Shown: positions 24,718 to 33,690 of the stretch, one piece after another
How the letters are laid out: the number at the start of each line of letters is the position of its first letter
Position numbering within the stretch: position 1 is the first letter of the stretch
Assembly (NCBI GenBank): GCA_943328975.2
Contig: CALQCC020000022.1
Location: forward strand, 1 to 64,000
Length of the DNA stretch: 64,000 bases
Source: Bordetella parapertussis
GTDB taxonomy: Bacteria > Acidobacteriota > Terriglobia > Bryobacterales > Bryobacteraceae
Reading direction: 5' to 3'
Made by a program: the position numbers and the translations under genes
Notes under the pieces: model-generated
The model's database searches: none
Told to the model about the DNA's origin: nothing
The model's input: the letters and a program-made list of their open reading frames with translations, nothing else

Positions 24718-25719
24718 ATGACGCCTTCACGACGCATCACCGCACTCTTCGCCATCGCAGGATTTGCCAGCGTCGCCTGGGCACAGCCCCAGTCCCGCCC
24801 CATTCGCCGTCCGCCCAACAATCAACTGGCAATCGAAGGCGCGGACGCTCCCACTGGGCGCGTAGATTCGCCGGCCGCAGTCGCGGGAATCACCAGCCAA
24901 TTGGTGTTCCACGTTTCTCCGCTGTCCGCCAAGGGCCTACTCTCACAACAGATCGACGATGCCATCAAGGCTCTGGATAAAGCCAACGGCAGCGCAACAT
25001 TCCTCAAGCTGCGCGCTTTCGTCGCCGGAACGGGAGATCTGCGCCGCGTCCAAACCTTGGTCAACGGATTGTTCACGGAGAAGAAACTTCCGTTGCCTGT
25101 AATCACCACCGTTCAAGTGGGCGCGCTTCCGCTGGAAGGGGCTCAAGTTATTCTGGAAAGCATCAGTGAGGAAAAGAAGCCCGTGAATTCCGCAGGGCTA
25201 GCGTTCTTCCCCGCGGTCGAAGCTTCCACAGGAGCCGAAGCCGTAGCCGCGCTGCAAGCCGCCATGGCCGGCGCGACGCCGTTGCGCATCACGTGTTTCG
25301 CGGATTCCCTGGCCGAAGCCGAGTCCGCCCGCACCACCGCAGCCAAGCTATTCCCCAAACTCGCAGGCGTCTTCGTGCAGAGCACGCGCTATACATTAGG
25401 ATCGCGCGCCGCTTGCGAAGGCATCGCGCAAGGTGGCCCAGTTCAAAGCCCCAAGCTGGTCTTCGCAGCCGCCCAGCTGACCTTCGGCGAACAAGACGCG
25501 GACCTGACGCTGGCCTTCGACCGCCTGGAAAAAGCGCTGGAGCCGCTCAAGGTGCACCGCGCGGATGCCGCCTTCGTGAACGCTTACGCGGTCAGCCGAG
25601 CCATTGCCGACAAGGCCAGAACCCTCGCCGCACCCAACCCGCGTTCGTCAGTGTTCATCGAAGGGCTGCCGTCGCAAGATGCCACGCTCGCAGTCGAAGC
25701 CGTCGTCCCTACGAAGTAA
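24718..25719 (+). CDS. Exported protein with tandem RidA/YjgF-like domains
   Basis: ATG 24718 opens a signal peptide (ALFAIAGFASVAWAQ); the 333-residue product follows the TPR gene by 16 bp. Residues about 60-150 read like a RidA subunit (LSQQIDDAIKALDKANGSA, then LPLPVITTVQVGALPLEGAQ). About 158-240 (LRITCFADSLAEAES, ACEGIAQ) and about 245-330 (LVFAAAQLTFG, SSVFIEGLPSQDATLAVEAV) look like further divergent copies. RidA is a trimer of single domains, so three in one chain could mimic the trimer. The Arg that deaminates imines in RidA is not evident. Function unknown. Confidence 0.6.
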   Translation: MTPSRRITALFAIAGFASVAWAQPQSRPIRRPPNNQLAIEGADAPTGRVDSPAAVAGITSQLVFHVSPLSAKGLLSQQIDDAIKALDKANGSATFLKLRAFVAGTGDLRRVQTLVNGLFTEKKLPLPVITTVQVGALPLEGAQVILESISEEKKPVNSAGLAFFPAVEASTGAEAVAALQAAMAGATPLRITCFADSLAEAESARTTAAKLFPKLAGVFVQSTRYTLGSRAACEGIAQGGPVQSPKLVFAAAQLTFGEQDADLTLAFDRLEKALEPLKVHRADAAFVNAYAVSRAIADKARTLAAPNPRSSVFIEGLPSQDATLAVEAVVPTK

Positions 25720-26959
25720 GCTCTTCGCCCCGAATCAAGTCGGCGTAGGTCTCGCGTTTGCGAATGATCCGCGCCGCGCCGTTTTCAATCAACACCTCCG
25801 CCACCCGAGGCCGAGCGTTGTACGTGGACGACTGCGCAAACCCATACGCACCCGCCGTGCAAACCGCCAGCAAGTCTCCCGGCAGCGTCTCCGGCATGAC
25901 ACGATCGTGCGCCAGGAAGTCGCCGCTTTCGCAAACCGGTCCCACCACATCGGCCGTAATCGTACCCTGCCCTGAGATCCGCACTGGCAGAATCTCATGA
26001 TGCGCATCGTACAGCGCCGGCCGAATTAAATCGTTCATGGCCGCGTCGGTGATGACGAATTCTTTGTCGCCGGTTCGCTTGCGATACAGTACCCGAGTCA
26101 CCAGCGCCCCCGCGTCCGCAACAATGGATCGCCCCGGCTCCAGAATCACATGCAGATTCCGCCCGGCTGTCTTCTCACGCAAGGCCGCGACAAAGTCTCC
26201 GATCGCCGGCACCACGTCTTCGGGCTTGTAGGCCACACCCAACCCGCCGCCCAAATCCGCATGTCGAATATTGAAACCGCTTGCGCGCAATTTTTCGATC
26301 AGCTCCAAAACGCGATCCACGGCACGCAGCAGCGGCTGCATATCGGATATCAGCGACCCGATATGGCAACTCACCCCTTCAATCAAAAGGTTCTTGCACA
26401 GCCGAGCACGCTCATACACGCCTTCCGCCTCATCAATATCGATACCGAACTTGTGCGCCTTGCCGCCGGTGGAAATATAAGCATGCGTCGAAGCCTGCAC
26501 ATTCGGATTCACGCGAATCGCAACGCGCGCCTTCACCCCTCGTCGATGCGCCAACGAATCGATCACCGCGAGCTCCGGCTCAGACTCGCAATTGAACGCA
26601 AAGATCCCGGCCTCGATAGCAGCGTCAATCTCCGCCGCCGTCTTGCCGACGCCTGAAAACACGACTTTCCCCGGATCGCCGCCCGCCTGCAGGACGCGAT
26701 ACAACTCGCCTCCAGAGACAATATCAAACCCCGCGCCCTCGCGCGCCAACAACTGCAGGACTGACAAGTTCCCGTTCGCCTTCATCGCGTAGCAAACCGT
26801 ATGCGGAGCATCGCCGAATGCGCGATCGTAGGCCCGATAGTTCTGCACAATCGTCGCAGCCGAATAAACGTAACACGGCGTCCCGGCCTTCGCTGCAACA
26901 TCCGCCAGCGCCACGCCATCGATCGTCAGCGTGCGGTCCTGATATTCAAGTGGTGTCAT
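25709..26959 (-). CDS. lysA: Diaminopimelate decarboxylase
   Basis: The 416-residue alanine-racemase-fold PLP enzyme has the PLP lysine in CYAMKANGN, EPGRSIVADAG, and the C-terminal CESGDFLA and GAYGFAQSSTYN segments typical of LysA. It makes L-lysine from meso-diaminopimelate in the cytoplasm. Its ATG directly abuts the stop of the GAF-SpoIIE gene, so the two are co-transcribed. Its 3' end overlaps the convergent RidA-like gene by 11 bp. Confidence 0.95.
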   Translation of the reverse strand: MTPLEYQDRTLTIDGVALADVAAKAGTPCYVYSAATIVQNYRAYDRAFGDAPHTVCYAMKANGNLSVLQLLAREGAGFDIVSGGELYRVLQAGGDPGKVVFSGVGKTAAEIDAAIEAGIFAFNCESEPELAVIDSLAHRRGVKARVAIRVNPNVQASTHAYISTGGKAHKFGIDIDEAEGVYERARLCKNLLIEGVSCHIGSLISDMQPLLRAVDRVLELIEKLRASGFNIRHADLGGGLGVAYKPEDVVPAIGDFVAALREKTAGRNLHVILEPGRSIVADAGALVTRVLYRKRTGDKEFVITDAAMNDLIRPALYDAHHEILPVRISGQGTITADVVGPVCESGDFLAHDRVMPETLPGDLLAVCTAGAYGFAQSSTYNARPRVAEVLIENGAARIIRKRETYADLIRGEELTS

Positions 26960-28714
26960 TTAAGGAACCCGTAAAACGATCACGGATTGATCGTCAGAAA
27001 TAGTGGTGCTACCCCGATACGCATCCAGCGCGGCAATCACCGCGTTGGCAATCGCTTTGGGTGCTTCGGCATGATGCTTCTTCAGCAACTTTAATACGCG
27101 GGCCCGACCAAACTCTTCGGACTCCAGATTGACTTGATCTTCCACGCCGTCGGAATAGAGCAGCACCACGTCGCCGGATTCCAGCGTAACTTCCAATTCT
27201 TCGTAGCTGATGTCTTCCAGCAGACCGATCGGCACGCCTTCAATGCGCGGCTTCAGAATCTCGCCCTGTCTCCAGATCAACGGCGCGCATGAGCCGGCAT
27301 TCGCCATCTTCAGGATCCGCTCCTCCGGCTGCCAGAACGCAACCAGCAGCGTCGCATACTGCGCATCTACCTTGCGTTCCATCAACGTATCATTGAGCGA
27401 CTTTACAAGTATCGCCGGCGAACTCCGCCGCGGACCCAGGATACGCAGCAGCCCACTGATCAGCGCCCCATAGAGCGCCGCAGCAGCGCCCTTCCCGCTA
27501 ACATCCCCGAACGCAATCACCGACGAATTCTGGTTCGACTCAAAGAAGTCATACACGTCGCCTGAAATTTCACGCGCCGGTCGCGACCGGATGCCGACTT
27601 CCAACCCCGGCAACTCCGGCGCCGACTGCAGCAGCAACCGCTGCAACTTCCGAGCCGCCTTCAAATCCTGTTCCAGCAATTGCTCGCGCTGCGCCAGTTC
27701 TTCATACAGCCGCGCGTTCTCCACCGAACTCGCAATCTGCGGAGCCAACATCGACAGCACCCGCAGATGATCCTCGGTAAAGAAGTTGATCTTCTCGCTC
27801 TCGACGTTCAACACGCCCACCACGCGATCCTGCACCATCAGCGGTACAGCCAACTCAGACCGAATCCCGTGATGCGACGCAATATAACGAGGATCCGCCG
27901 CCGTATCCGCCACCATTACCGGCTTGCGCGTCTCCACAGCCGACCCCGTAATGCCCTTCCCCATTGGAATATTGCCGATCTCCACACGCTCGTCATACCG
28001 AGCGCTAAACCGCGTCCGCAACACTTCGCTCGCCGCGTCCACCAGGAAGATCCCGAACGCATCGTAATTAATCAGCACCCGGACCGACTCCGCGATCCGC
28101 TTCAGCAACTCATCCAGATCCAAAATAGAACTGAACTCGCGTGACAACTCCGTCATCGTGCGCGACGTGCGATTCTGCTTCTCCACCCGCCGATACAGCC
28201 GGGCATTGTCGATCGACACAGCCACGCGCGACGCAATCAGCCGCAGCATCGTGCTCTCGCGCTCTGTGAACGCATTGATCCGCGTCGACTGCACATCGAG
28301 TACGCCCACCACGCGACCGCGCGCCATCATCGGAACCGCCAACTCACTCCGCACAGCATCCAGCGCGTTCAAATAGCGAGGATCCGCATGCACGTCCGGA
28401 ACCACCACCGGTTGCCGACCCGACGCCGCCGCTCCGACAATGCCTTCGTTGAGCGAAACAAACAGACTCTTGACGATCTCCTCGCGATGCCCGATCGCAT
28501 AACGGATCTTCAACCCGCGCTCGCGTTCGTTGTACAGCAAAATTGCGAACAAATCGTACGGAACCACATTTTTGACGATCGCTGCAATCGCGGCCAACTG
28601 TTCGTCCAAATCGAGCGTCTCCGCCGTTACGCGCGACACCTCGAGCAGAAAGTCGAGCAGCTCTGCTCGCTCGCGAAACTGCACTTCGGACTTCCCACCA
28701 CCCGCCGTCGTCAA
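26960..28714 (-). CDS. GAF-GAF-SpoIIE (PP2C-type) serine phosphatase
   Basis: The 584-residue cytoplasmic protein has two GAF domains (about 20-170 and 190-340, each with a NDTAA/DVHADPRY-type motif and SELAVPMM/SELAVPLM strands). A short helical linker follows, then an RsbU/SpoIIE phosphatase domain (about 370-584) with GDVYDFF, FGDVSGKGAAAALY and LLYSDGVEDQ for the metal-binding Asp residues. Such proteins usually dephosphorylate an anti-sigma-factor antagonist in a stress-response switch. No partner genes are in the window. It overlaps deoC by 4 bp and touches lysA. Confidence 0.9.
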   Translation of the reverse strand: MTTAGGGKSEVQFRERAELLDFLLEVSRVTAETLDLDEQLAAIAAIVKNVVPYDLFAILLYNERERGLKIRYAIGHREEIVKSLFVSLNEGIVGAAASGRQPVVVPDVHADPRYLNALDAVRSELAVPMMARGRVVGVLDVQSTRINAFTERESTMLRLIASRVAVSIDNARLYRRVEKQNRTSRTMTELSREFSSILDLDELLKRIAESVRVLINYDAFGIFLVDAASEVLRTRFSARYDERVEIGNIPMGKGITGSAVETRKPVMVADTAADPRYIASHHGIRSELAVPLMVQDRVVGVLNVESEKINFFTEDHLRVLSMLAPQIASSVENARLYEELAQREQLLEQDLKAARKLQRLLLQSAPELPGLEVGIRSRPAREISGDVYDFFESNQNSSVIAFGDVSGKGAAAALYGALISGLLRILGPRRSSPAILVKSLNDTLMERKVDAQYATLLVAFWQPEERILKMANAGSCAPLIWRQGEILKPRIEGVPIGLLEDISYEELEVTLESGDVVLLYSDGVEDQVNLESEEFGRARVLKLLKKHHAEAPKAIANAVIAALDAYRGSTTISDDQSVIVLRVP

Positions 28715-29394
28715 GCTTGCATCTCCCTCAAAATCGCTACGCCCGCGCTAGTCCCAATGCGATTCGCGCCGGCTGCCATCATCGCACGGCAAACCTCCCA
28801 CGTGCGAATCCCCCCGGACGCCTTCACGCCCATCGCCGGGCCTACCACCGACCGCATCAACTGGACGTCCGCAACCGTCGCGCCCCCAGATGCAAATCCA
28901 GTGGACGTTTTCACAAACTCCACCCCGGCTTCCTGAGCCAACCCACAAGCCTCTCGCTTCTGCGAATCCGTAAGCAGAGCCGTCTCCAAAATCACCTTCA
29001 CAATCGCGCCGCTCCTGTGCGCCGCATCCGTCACCGCTCGAATATCCTCACCCACGGCTCGCACGTTGCCGCCCACCAACTCGCCCACATTCAGCACCAT
29101 GTCAATCTCTCGCGCCCCAGCCAGCGCCGCGCGTTCAGCCTCAGCAACTTTGATCGACGTTTCATTTGCGCCCAGAGGAAACCCCACCACGGTCGCGACA
29201 CTCACACCCGAACCCGTCAATTCAGCGACGGCGAGCTGTACCCAATAAGGATTTACGCACACCGCCGCAAAGAGGTTCAATCGAGCTTCCGCACACAGGC
29301 GCCGAATCGCTGCCTCCGTAGCGTCGGGCTTCAACAGCGTGTGGTCAATGAGCGCGGCAACAGAATTTACGTCAGTGGATGCGACCGGGTCCAT
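28711..29394 (-). CDS. deoC: Deoxyribose-phosphate aldolase
   Basis: I chose ATG 29394 (MDPVASTDVN), which gives 227 residues, the normal length; a longer open frame upstream runs antisense through the transaminase gene and has no homologous look. DeoC motifs are all present: IDHTLLKPDA, VVGFPLGA, KVILETALL and the Schiff-base lysine in EFVKTSTGF, with KASGGIRT near the end. It splits deoxyribose 5-phosphate in nucleoside salvage. The stop overlaps the downstream phosphatase start. Confidence 0.95.
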   Translation of the reverse strand: MDPVASTDVNSVAALIDHTLLKPDATEAAIRRLCAEARLNLFAAVCVNPYWVQLAVAELTGSGVSVATVVGFPLGANETSIKVAEAERAALAGAREIDMVLNVGELVGGNVRAVGEDIRAVTDAAHRSGAIVKVILETALLTDSQKREACGLAQEAGVEFVKTSTGFASGGATVADVQLMRSVVGPAMGVKASGGIRTWEVCRAMMAAGANRIGTSAGVAILREMQA

Positions 29395-29439
29395 TCTCAA
29401 TAATAGCGGCACCGCCACCGCTCTCGCTATCATAGAAAA

Positions 29440-30663
29440 ATGTCCGACGCCCCCATTGCCGCACCTTCTGTCATTGACCTCGAAAAACAGTATCTGTTTC
29501 AAAACTACGCCCGCTTCCCGCTCACCCTCACGCGTGGACGCGGCTGCTACGTCTATGACACGTCCGGCAAACGTTACCTCGACCTGGTCGCAGGCATCGG
29601 CGTCAACGCTCTGGGCCACGCCCACCCCCGCATGATGAAAGTCATCCGCGAGCAAGCCTCGCGCATGATCCATTGCTCGAATCTCTACTATTCCGAATAC
29701 CAGGGTCCTCTCGCCGAACGCATCGCCAAAGTCTCCGGCATGGATCGCGTCTTCTTCTGCAACTCCGGCACCGAAGCGATGGAAGGCGCGCTCAAGATCA
29801 TCCGCGCCCATGGCCGCAAAATCTCCCACGACAAATTTGAGACCGTTGCCCTCAACGGTTCTTTCCACGGCCGCACTTTTGGATCGCTCTCCATCACCGG
29901 CCAGGAAAACTACCGGAAAGATTTTGAGCCCATGCTCCCCGGCGCACGCTTCGTGAACCGCAATGACATCGGAGCACTAGAACAGACGGTCAACGACAAC
30001 ACCGCCGGCATCGTACTCGAGGTCGTGCAAGGCGAAGGTGGCGTCTATCCGCTCACCGAGGAATTCATCCGCAAAGCCAGGGAACTGGCGGATCGCCACA
30101 ACGCTCTATTGGTGTTCGATGAAATCCAGTGCGGCGTCGGCCGCCCCGGCACGTATTTCTCGTATCAAATGCTAGACCATATCGTCATGCCGGACGTAAT
30201 CACCGCCGCCAAGCCCCTGGCAGCCGGACTGCCCTTGGGCTTCATCGCCGCCAAAGAACACGCCGCCTCGGTCATCGCAGCCGGCCAACACGGAACCACC
30301 TTCGGCGGTGGACCGCTAGCCTGCCGCGCCGCGCTGGAATTCTTTGACGTCCTGGAAGAACTGCTCCCCAACATAATCCACGTAGGCGGCTACTTCCGTA
30401 TGCGCCTGATGGAACTCGCCCGCCACTTCGGCTTCATCCGCGAAGTCCGCGGCGTCGGACTCATGATCGGCGTAGAACTGGAATTCGCCGGCAAGCAAGT
30501 AGTCCTGGATTGCATGGAGAAGGGCCTATTGATCAACTGCACCCACACCACAGTGCTCCGCGCCCTCCCGCCCTACATCCTGACCGAGCAAGACGTAGAC
30601 CGCGCCATCACCGTTCTGAAAGCTGTCTTCAAGAAAACGAAGGCGCCTGAAGCGCAGGCGTAG
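29440..30663 (+). CDS. argD: Acetylornithine/succinyldiaminopimelate-type transaminase
   Basis: The 407-residue class III aminotransferase has FCNSGTEAMEGALK, HGRTFGSLSITGQ, LLVFDEIQCGVGRPG and the PLP-lysine in AAKPLAAGLPLGF. The order and length fit ArgD, which acts in arginine synthesis and can serve lysine synthesis through N-succinyl-DAP. lysA is three genes away on the other strand. A related 4-aminobutyrate-type specificity cannot be excluded. Only 45 bp separate its start from the divergent deoC start, so promoters must overlap. Confidence 0.82.
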   Translation: MSDAPIAAPSVIDLEKQYLFQNYARFPLTLTRGRGCYVYDTSGKRYLDLVAGIGVNALGHAHPRMMKVIREQASRMIHCSNLYYSEYQGPLAERIAKVSGMDRVFFCNSGTEAMEGALKIIRAHGRKISHDKFETVALNGSFHGRTFGSLSITGQENYRKDFEPMLPGARFVNRNDIGALEQTVNDNTAGIVLEVVQGEGGVYPLTEEFIRKARELADRHNALLVFDEIQCGVGRPGTYFSYQMLDHIVMPDVITAAKPLAAGLPLGFIAAKEHAASVIAAGQHGTTFGGGPLACRAALEFFDVLEELLPNIIHVGGYFRMRLMELARHFGFIREVRGVGLMIGVELEFAGKQVVLDCMEKGLLINCTHTTVLRALPPYILTEQDVDRAITVLKAVFKKTKAPEAQA

Positions 30664-30751
30664 GCCCTTGTCCTGCGACGCAGAGCCGCCCATCGGGGCC
30701 ATTGCGGGCTAGCGTCGACAGCCGCTCAACCGTCCAACAAAACAGCCTTGG

Positions 30752-30773
30752 CGCCGAGCACACACCCTCGGCG
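30752..30773. terminator. Hairpin between convergent argD-like and manC genes
   Basis: CGCCGAG (30752-30758) and CTCGGCG (30767-30773) form a perfect 7-bp stem with an 8-nt loop, at the 3' ends of two convergent genes. There is no strong T-tract on either side, so termination is plausible but not certain. Confidence 0.5.
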
Positions 30774-30779
30774 TCACCC

Positions 30780-31853
30780 CTACAACAAATGGTGATGTCC
30801 ACCCTTTTCCAGTAACTTCACCAAATCGCCCACCTGCTGCGCCCTCTTGCGGTCCGCTACCAATAGTGCGTCCGGCGTGTCCACGATCACCAAATCGTGA
30901 ACCCCCAACAACGCCACCAACTTCTTGGCGTCCACAAAGTTCCCGGAACTGGCCTCGACCAACGTAGGCGACCGCAGCGCGTTGCCCTGCGCATCCCGCC
31001 CATGCAGTTCATACACGGCGTTCCAGCTGCCCACGTCGTTCCAGCCAAAGTCCCCCGTAGGCAACCCCACCACGTTCTTCGCCTTCTCTAACACTGCGAA
31101 GTCGATGGAAATGTTCTCGCACAACGGAAACGTTTCCGATAGCCGAGCAGCGAATCCGCGCTGTCCAAACGGAGGCAGACTAGCCAGCAAGCTCGACGTT
31201 TTAGGCAAATGTTCCCGCAACGCATCTAACAATACCGAGGTCTTCCAAAAGAACATCCCCGCGTTCCAATAAAAGTTCCCCGCGTTGAGAAACTTCGTCG
31301 CCGTCTTCTCATCCGGCTTCTCGCGGAACTTGCGAACCGGCAGCGGCTTCGGAGCCCCCGGCTGCACGCCCTTTGGAAATTCGATGTAGCCGTATCCAGT
31401 CTCAGCCCACCGCGGCTGAATGCCCAGCACCACGATCTTCCCAGCCTGCGCCGCCGCAATCGCCGGCTTCAACTGACGAATATAGCTGCGCGGATTCCCA
31501 ATCACGTGGTCCGCCGGAAACACGCCCATCACCGAGTCCGGATCAAGGCCATGCATAATCTGTGCCGCCAGCCCAATCGCAGGTGCCGTGTTGCGTTGCG
31601 CAGGCTCCGCGATAATCTGTTGCGCCGGGACCTCGGGCAATTGCTTCACGATCTCCGCCCGCAAATGGTCGTTGGTAAGGATCCAGATCCGCTCCGGCGG
31701 CAGCACCGGCTTCAACCGGTCCACAGTCTGCTGAATCAGCGACCGTTCCCCAAACAGCCGCAACACTTGTTTTGCACTAGCCCGACGGCTCAACGGCCAA
31801 AATCGCGTGCCCCGCCCACCGGCCAAGATCAACCCATGAAAGTTTTTCGTCAT
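30780..31853 (-). CDS. manC: Mannose-1-phosphate guanylyltransferase
   Basis: Start at ATG 31853 (preceded by GGGG at 4-7 bp) gives 357 residues; an upstream in-frame ATG would add ten poorly conserved ones. The nucleotidyltransferase signature is LILAGGRGTRFWPLSRRASA with KQVLRL. FPADHVIG, GYIEFPKG, FREKPD and NAGMFFWKTSVLL follow the GDP-mannose pyrophosphorylase pattern. The C-terminal isomerase domain of bifunctional enzymes is missing, so this is the monofunctional type. It supplies GDP-mannose for surface polysaccharides. It follows the lepB pair. Confidence 0.92.
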   Translation of the reverse strand: MTKNFHGLILAGGRGTRFWPLSRRASAKQVLRLFGERSLIQQTVDRLKPVLPPERIWILTNDHLRAEIVKQLPEVPAQQIIAEPAQRNTAPAIGLAAQIMHGLDPDSVMGVFPADHVIGNPRSYIRQLKPAIAAAQAGKIVVLGIQPRWAETGYGYIEFPKGVQPGAPKPLPVRKFREKPDEKTATKFLNAGNFYWNAGMFFWKTSVLLDALREHLPKTSSLLASLPPFGQRGFAARLSETFPLCENISIDFAVLEKAKNVVGLPTGDFGWNDVGSWNAVYELHGRDAQGNALRSPTLVEASSGNFVDAKKLVALLGVHDLVIVDTPDALLVADRKRAQQVGDLVKLLEKGGHHHLL

Positions 31854-31863
31854 ATCCCCACAC

Positions 31864-31893
31864 AGAGCCGCGCGCGTAAGCAAGCGGACAGAC
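31864..31893 (-). repeat. 30-bp REP-like repeat, copy 1
   Basis: This element (CCGC...GCGG core at 31868-31887) matches the one at 33655-33684 in 26 of 30 positions and the same orientation. It lies in the 48-bp gap between the second lepB and manC. Confidence 0.75.
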
Positions 31894-31901
31894 GCTGAAT
31901 C

Positions 31902-32666
31902 CTACTCCTGCGAATAGCCGCGAACCAGCTTGAACTGCCGTTCCCAGCGCGTCTTAGTGAAGAAGTTGGTGGCCAAGTCCACAAAGTGCGTCAACGAATA
32001 TCCGACAAGATCCTCGGTCGAAGCATCATAGGACCAGAAGATAATCGCCGGCTTGCCAATAATGTTCTCGCGCGGCACCAGCCCCCAATAACGACTATCC
32101 GCCGAATTGTCCCGGTTGTCGCCCAACGCAAGATACGAACCCGGCGGAATGACAAGTTCGTCTCCCTGAACGTTCTTCAGCATCTCACTCGCGCGATCCC
32201 ACATCGCACCGCCACCATTGAAGCCCGCAAATGAATTACGCGGCGGCAGCGCACCCGGGAAGTTATCCCGATAAGGCTGAATATCCGAAGAAATATGTTG
32301 TTTGTAGGGTTCCTTCAGAACCTTGCCGTTGACCGACACCACTTTGTCCACAATCCGAACGCGGTCCCCGGGGACTCCAATCACGCGCTTCACATAGTTC
32401 TGCGAAATGTCCACCGGATAGCGGAACACAATGATGTCCCCGCGCTTCACTTCGGTGTACGGCAAGAACAGCCGGCTGATCGGACCCGAGGGCGCGTACG
32501 CCAACTTGTCCACCAGCATGTGATCGCCCACCTTCACCGTGGTATCCATCGATGGCGTCGGGACGATGAACGCCTGTACCAGCGTCGTGGTCCCAAACAG
32601 CAGGATCAGAATATTCAGCGACCACTCGTTGATGAAGCCCTTAACGGATTCCGCGGTTTTGCTCAT
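31902..32666 (-). CDS. lepB: Signal peptidase I, second copy
   Basis: ATG 32666 (MSKTAESVKG) gives 254 residues and lies 5 bp after the first copy's stop. The N-terminal membrane helix is followed by the catalytic Ser39 in VPTPSMDTT and Lys93 in QNYVKRVIGVPGDR. The C-terminal box GDNRDNSADSRYWG is complete, so the enzyme should be active. It cleaves leader peptides on the periplasmic side of the inner membrane. It lacks the long N-terminal extension of its neighbour. Confidence 0.93.
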   Translation of the reverse strand: MSKTAESVKGFINEWSLNILILLFGTTTLVQAFIVPTPSMDTTVKVGDHMLVDKLAYAPSGPISRLFLPYTEVKRGDIIVFRYPVDISQNYVKRVIGVPGDRVRIVDKVVSVNGKVLKEPYKQHISSDIQPYRDNFPGALPPRNSFAGFNGGGAMWDRASEMLKNVQGDELVIPPGSYLALGDNRDNSADSRYWGLVPRENIIGKPAIIFWSYDASTEDLVGYSLTHFVDLATNFFTKTRWERQFKLVRGYSQE

Positions 32667-32671
32667 GGAGT

Positions 32672-33625
32672 TTATTGAATGGGGTAGCCGTGAATCAGCA
32701 TGAACGTCCGGTTCCACCGCGTCTTGCTGAAGAAGTTCCGCCCCAAGTCCAGGATATGCCTCGAACTAATGGACGCGTCGTTCAAGTCTTCGGTAGGCGC
32801 ATCAAAGGACCAATACACAATCAGCGGCTTCCCGATGATGTTCTCGCGCGGCACAAAGCCCCAGAAGCGGCTGTCCAGCGACGAATCGCGGTTGTCGCCC
32901 ATCGCAAAATAATGCTTCGGCGGCACGATCACTTCGCCGTTCACAACGTTCTCCGTCAGCATGTCGTAAGCGCCTGCCTCGACATGGACGTTCGGATCAC
33001 CCGGGAAATTATCGCGATACGAATCGATGTAATCGGTCTTGTGATACGTGTACGGCTCATCCAGCTTCACGCCGTTCAAGTAGACTTCCTTGTTGATGAT
33101 GCGGATACGATCGCCCGGAACACCAATGGCGCGCTTCACGAACGTCTGCGAAATATCTTCCGGATACCGGAATACGATAATGTCGCCGCGCTTCACTTCG
33201 GTGTACGGCAACAGATACTGACTGATCGGACCCGGCGGCGCGAACGCCAGCTTGTCCACCAACAGATGGTCGCCTATCAGCAACGTGTCTTCCATCGACC
33301 CCGTGGGGATGACATACGCCTGCACCAGCGTAGTCGTTAGGAACAACAGCAGCAGGATCGTGATCGTCCACTCGGCCAGCGTGCTGCGCGGCCGATCGCC
33401 GTCCCAGCCCTGCGGCTCGGGAGGCACCAACGGCGCTTCCGTGAGTTGCTCCGCAGCCGCGGGCTCGCCTTCCGTCAACGTCTGGACGGAGTGCTCCTCG
33501 GGCGCGGTTCCATCCATAGGAATCGCTTCAGTTTCAATCGAAAATTCTTTGGGGCTCTCTACCGCGTCGTGTCCCAACTGCGGGGACGATGCCTCGGGAG
33601 ATCCAGACAAGTTGTCCTGATCCAC
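32672..33625 (-). CDS. lepB: Signal peptidase I, first copy with acidic N-terminal extension
   Basis: The 317-residue protein has about 80 acidic, Pro/Glu-rich residues before its membrane helix (about 85-104), a cytoplasmic extension without a known domain. Catalytic Ser110 (IPTGSMEDT) and Lys164 (QTFVKRAIGVPGDR) are present, as is GDNRDSSLDSRFWG. Close identity with the second copy (TEVKRGDIIVFRYP in both) marks a tandem duplication. It lies in a dnaB-lepB-lepB-manC run on the minus strand. Confidence 0.94.
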   Translation of the reverse strand: MDQDNLSGSPEASSPQLGHDAVESPKEFSIETEAIPMDGTAPEEHSVQTLTEGEPAAAEQLTEAPLVPPEPQGWDGDRPRSTLAEWTITILLLLFLTTTLVQAYVIPTGSMEDTLLIGDHLLVDKLAFAPPGPISQYLLPYTEVKRGDIIVFRYPEDISQTFVKRAIGVPGDRIRIINKEVYLNGVKLDEPYTYHKTDYIDSYRDNFPGDPNVHVEAGAYDMLTENVVNGEVIVPPKHYFAMGDNRDSSLDSRFWGFVPRENIIGKPLIVYWSFDAPTEDLNDASISSRHILDLGRNFFSKTRWNRTFMLIHGYPIQ

Positions 33626-33654
33626 TCTGACTATCTTAGCAGCCGCCCCGGCAC

Positions 33655-33684
33655 AGAACCGCGACCGTAAGGAAGCGGACAGAC
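33655..33684 (-). repeat. 30-bp REP-like repeat, copy 2
   Basis: The partner of 31864-31893, this copy has an imperfect palindrome CCGC(GACCGTAAGGAA)GCGG at 33659-33678 followed by ACAGAC. It lies in the gap between dnaB and the first lepB. Together the two copies bracket the lepB pair in direct orientation. Confidence 0.75.
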
Positions 33685-33690
33685 ACCCGC

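Noticed and set aside
29395-29868. N-terminal extension of deoC
   Set aside because: The open frame continues upstream, but DeoC homology begins at the ATG at 29394 and the extension is antisense to the transaminase gene.
31864-33684. Composite transposon around the lepB pair
   Set aside because: The flanking repeats are only 30 bp, no transposase or target duplication is seen, and lepB genes are normal housekeeping genes.
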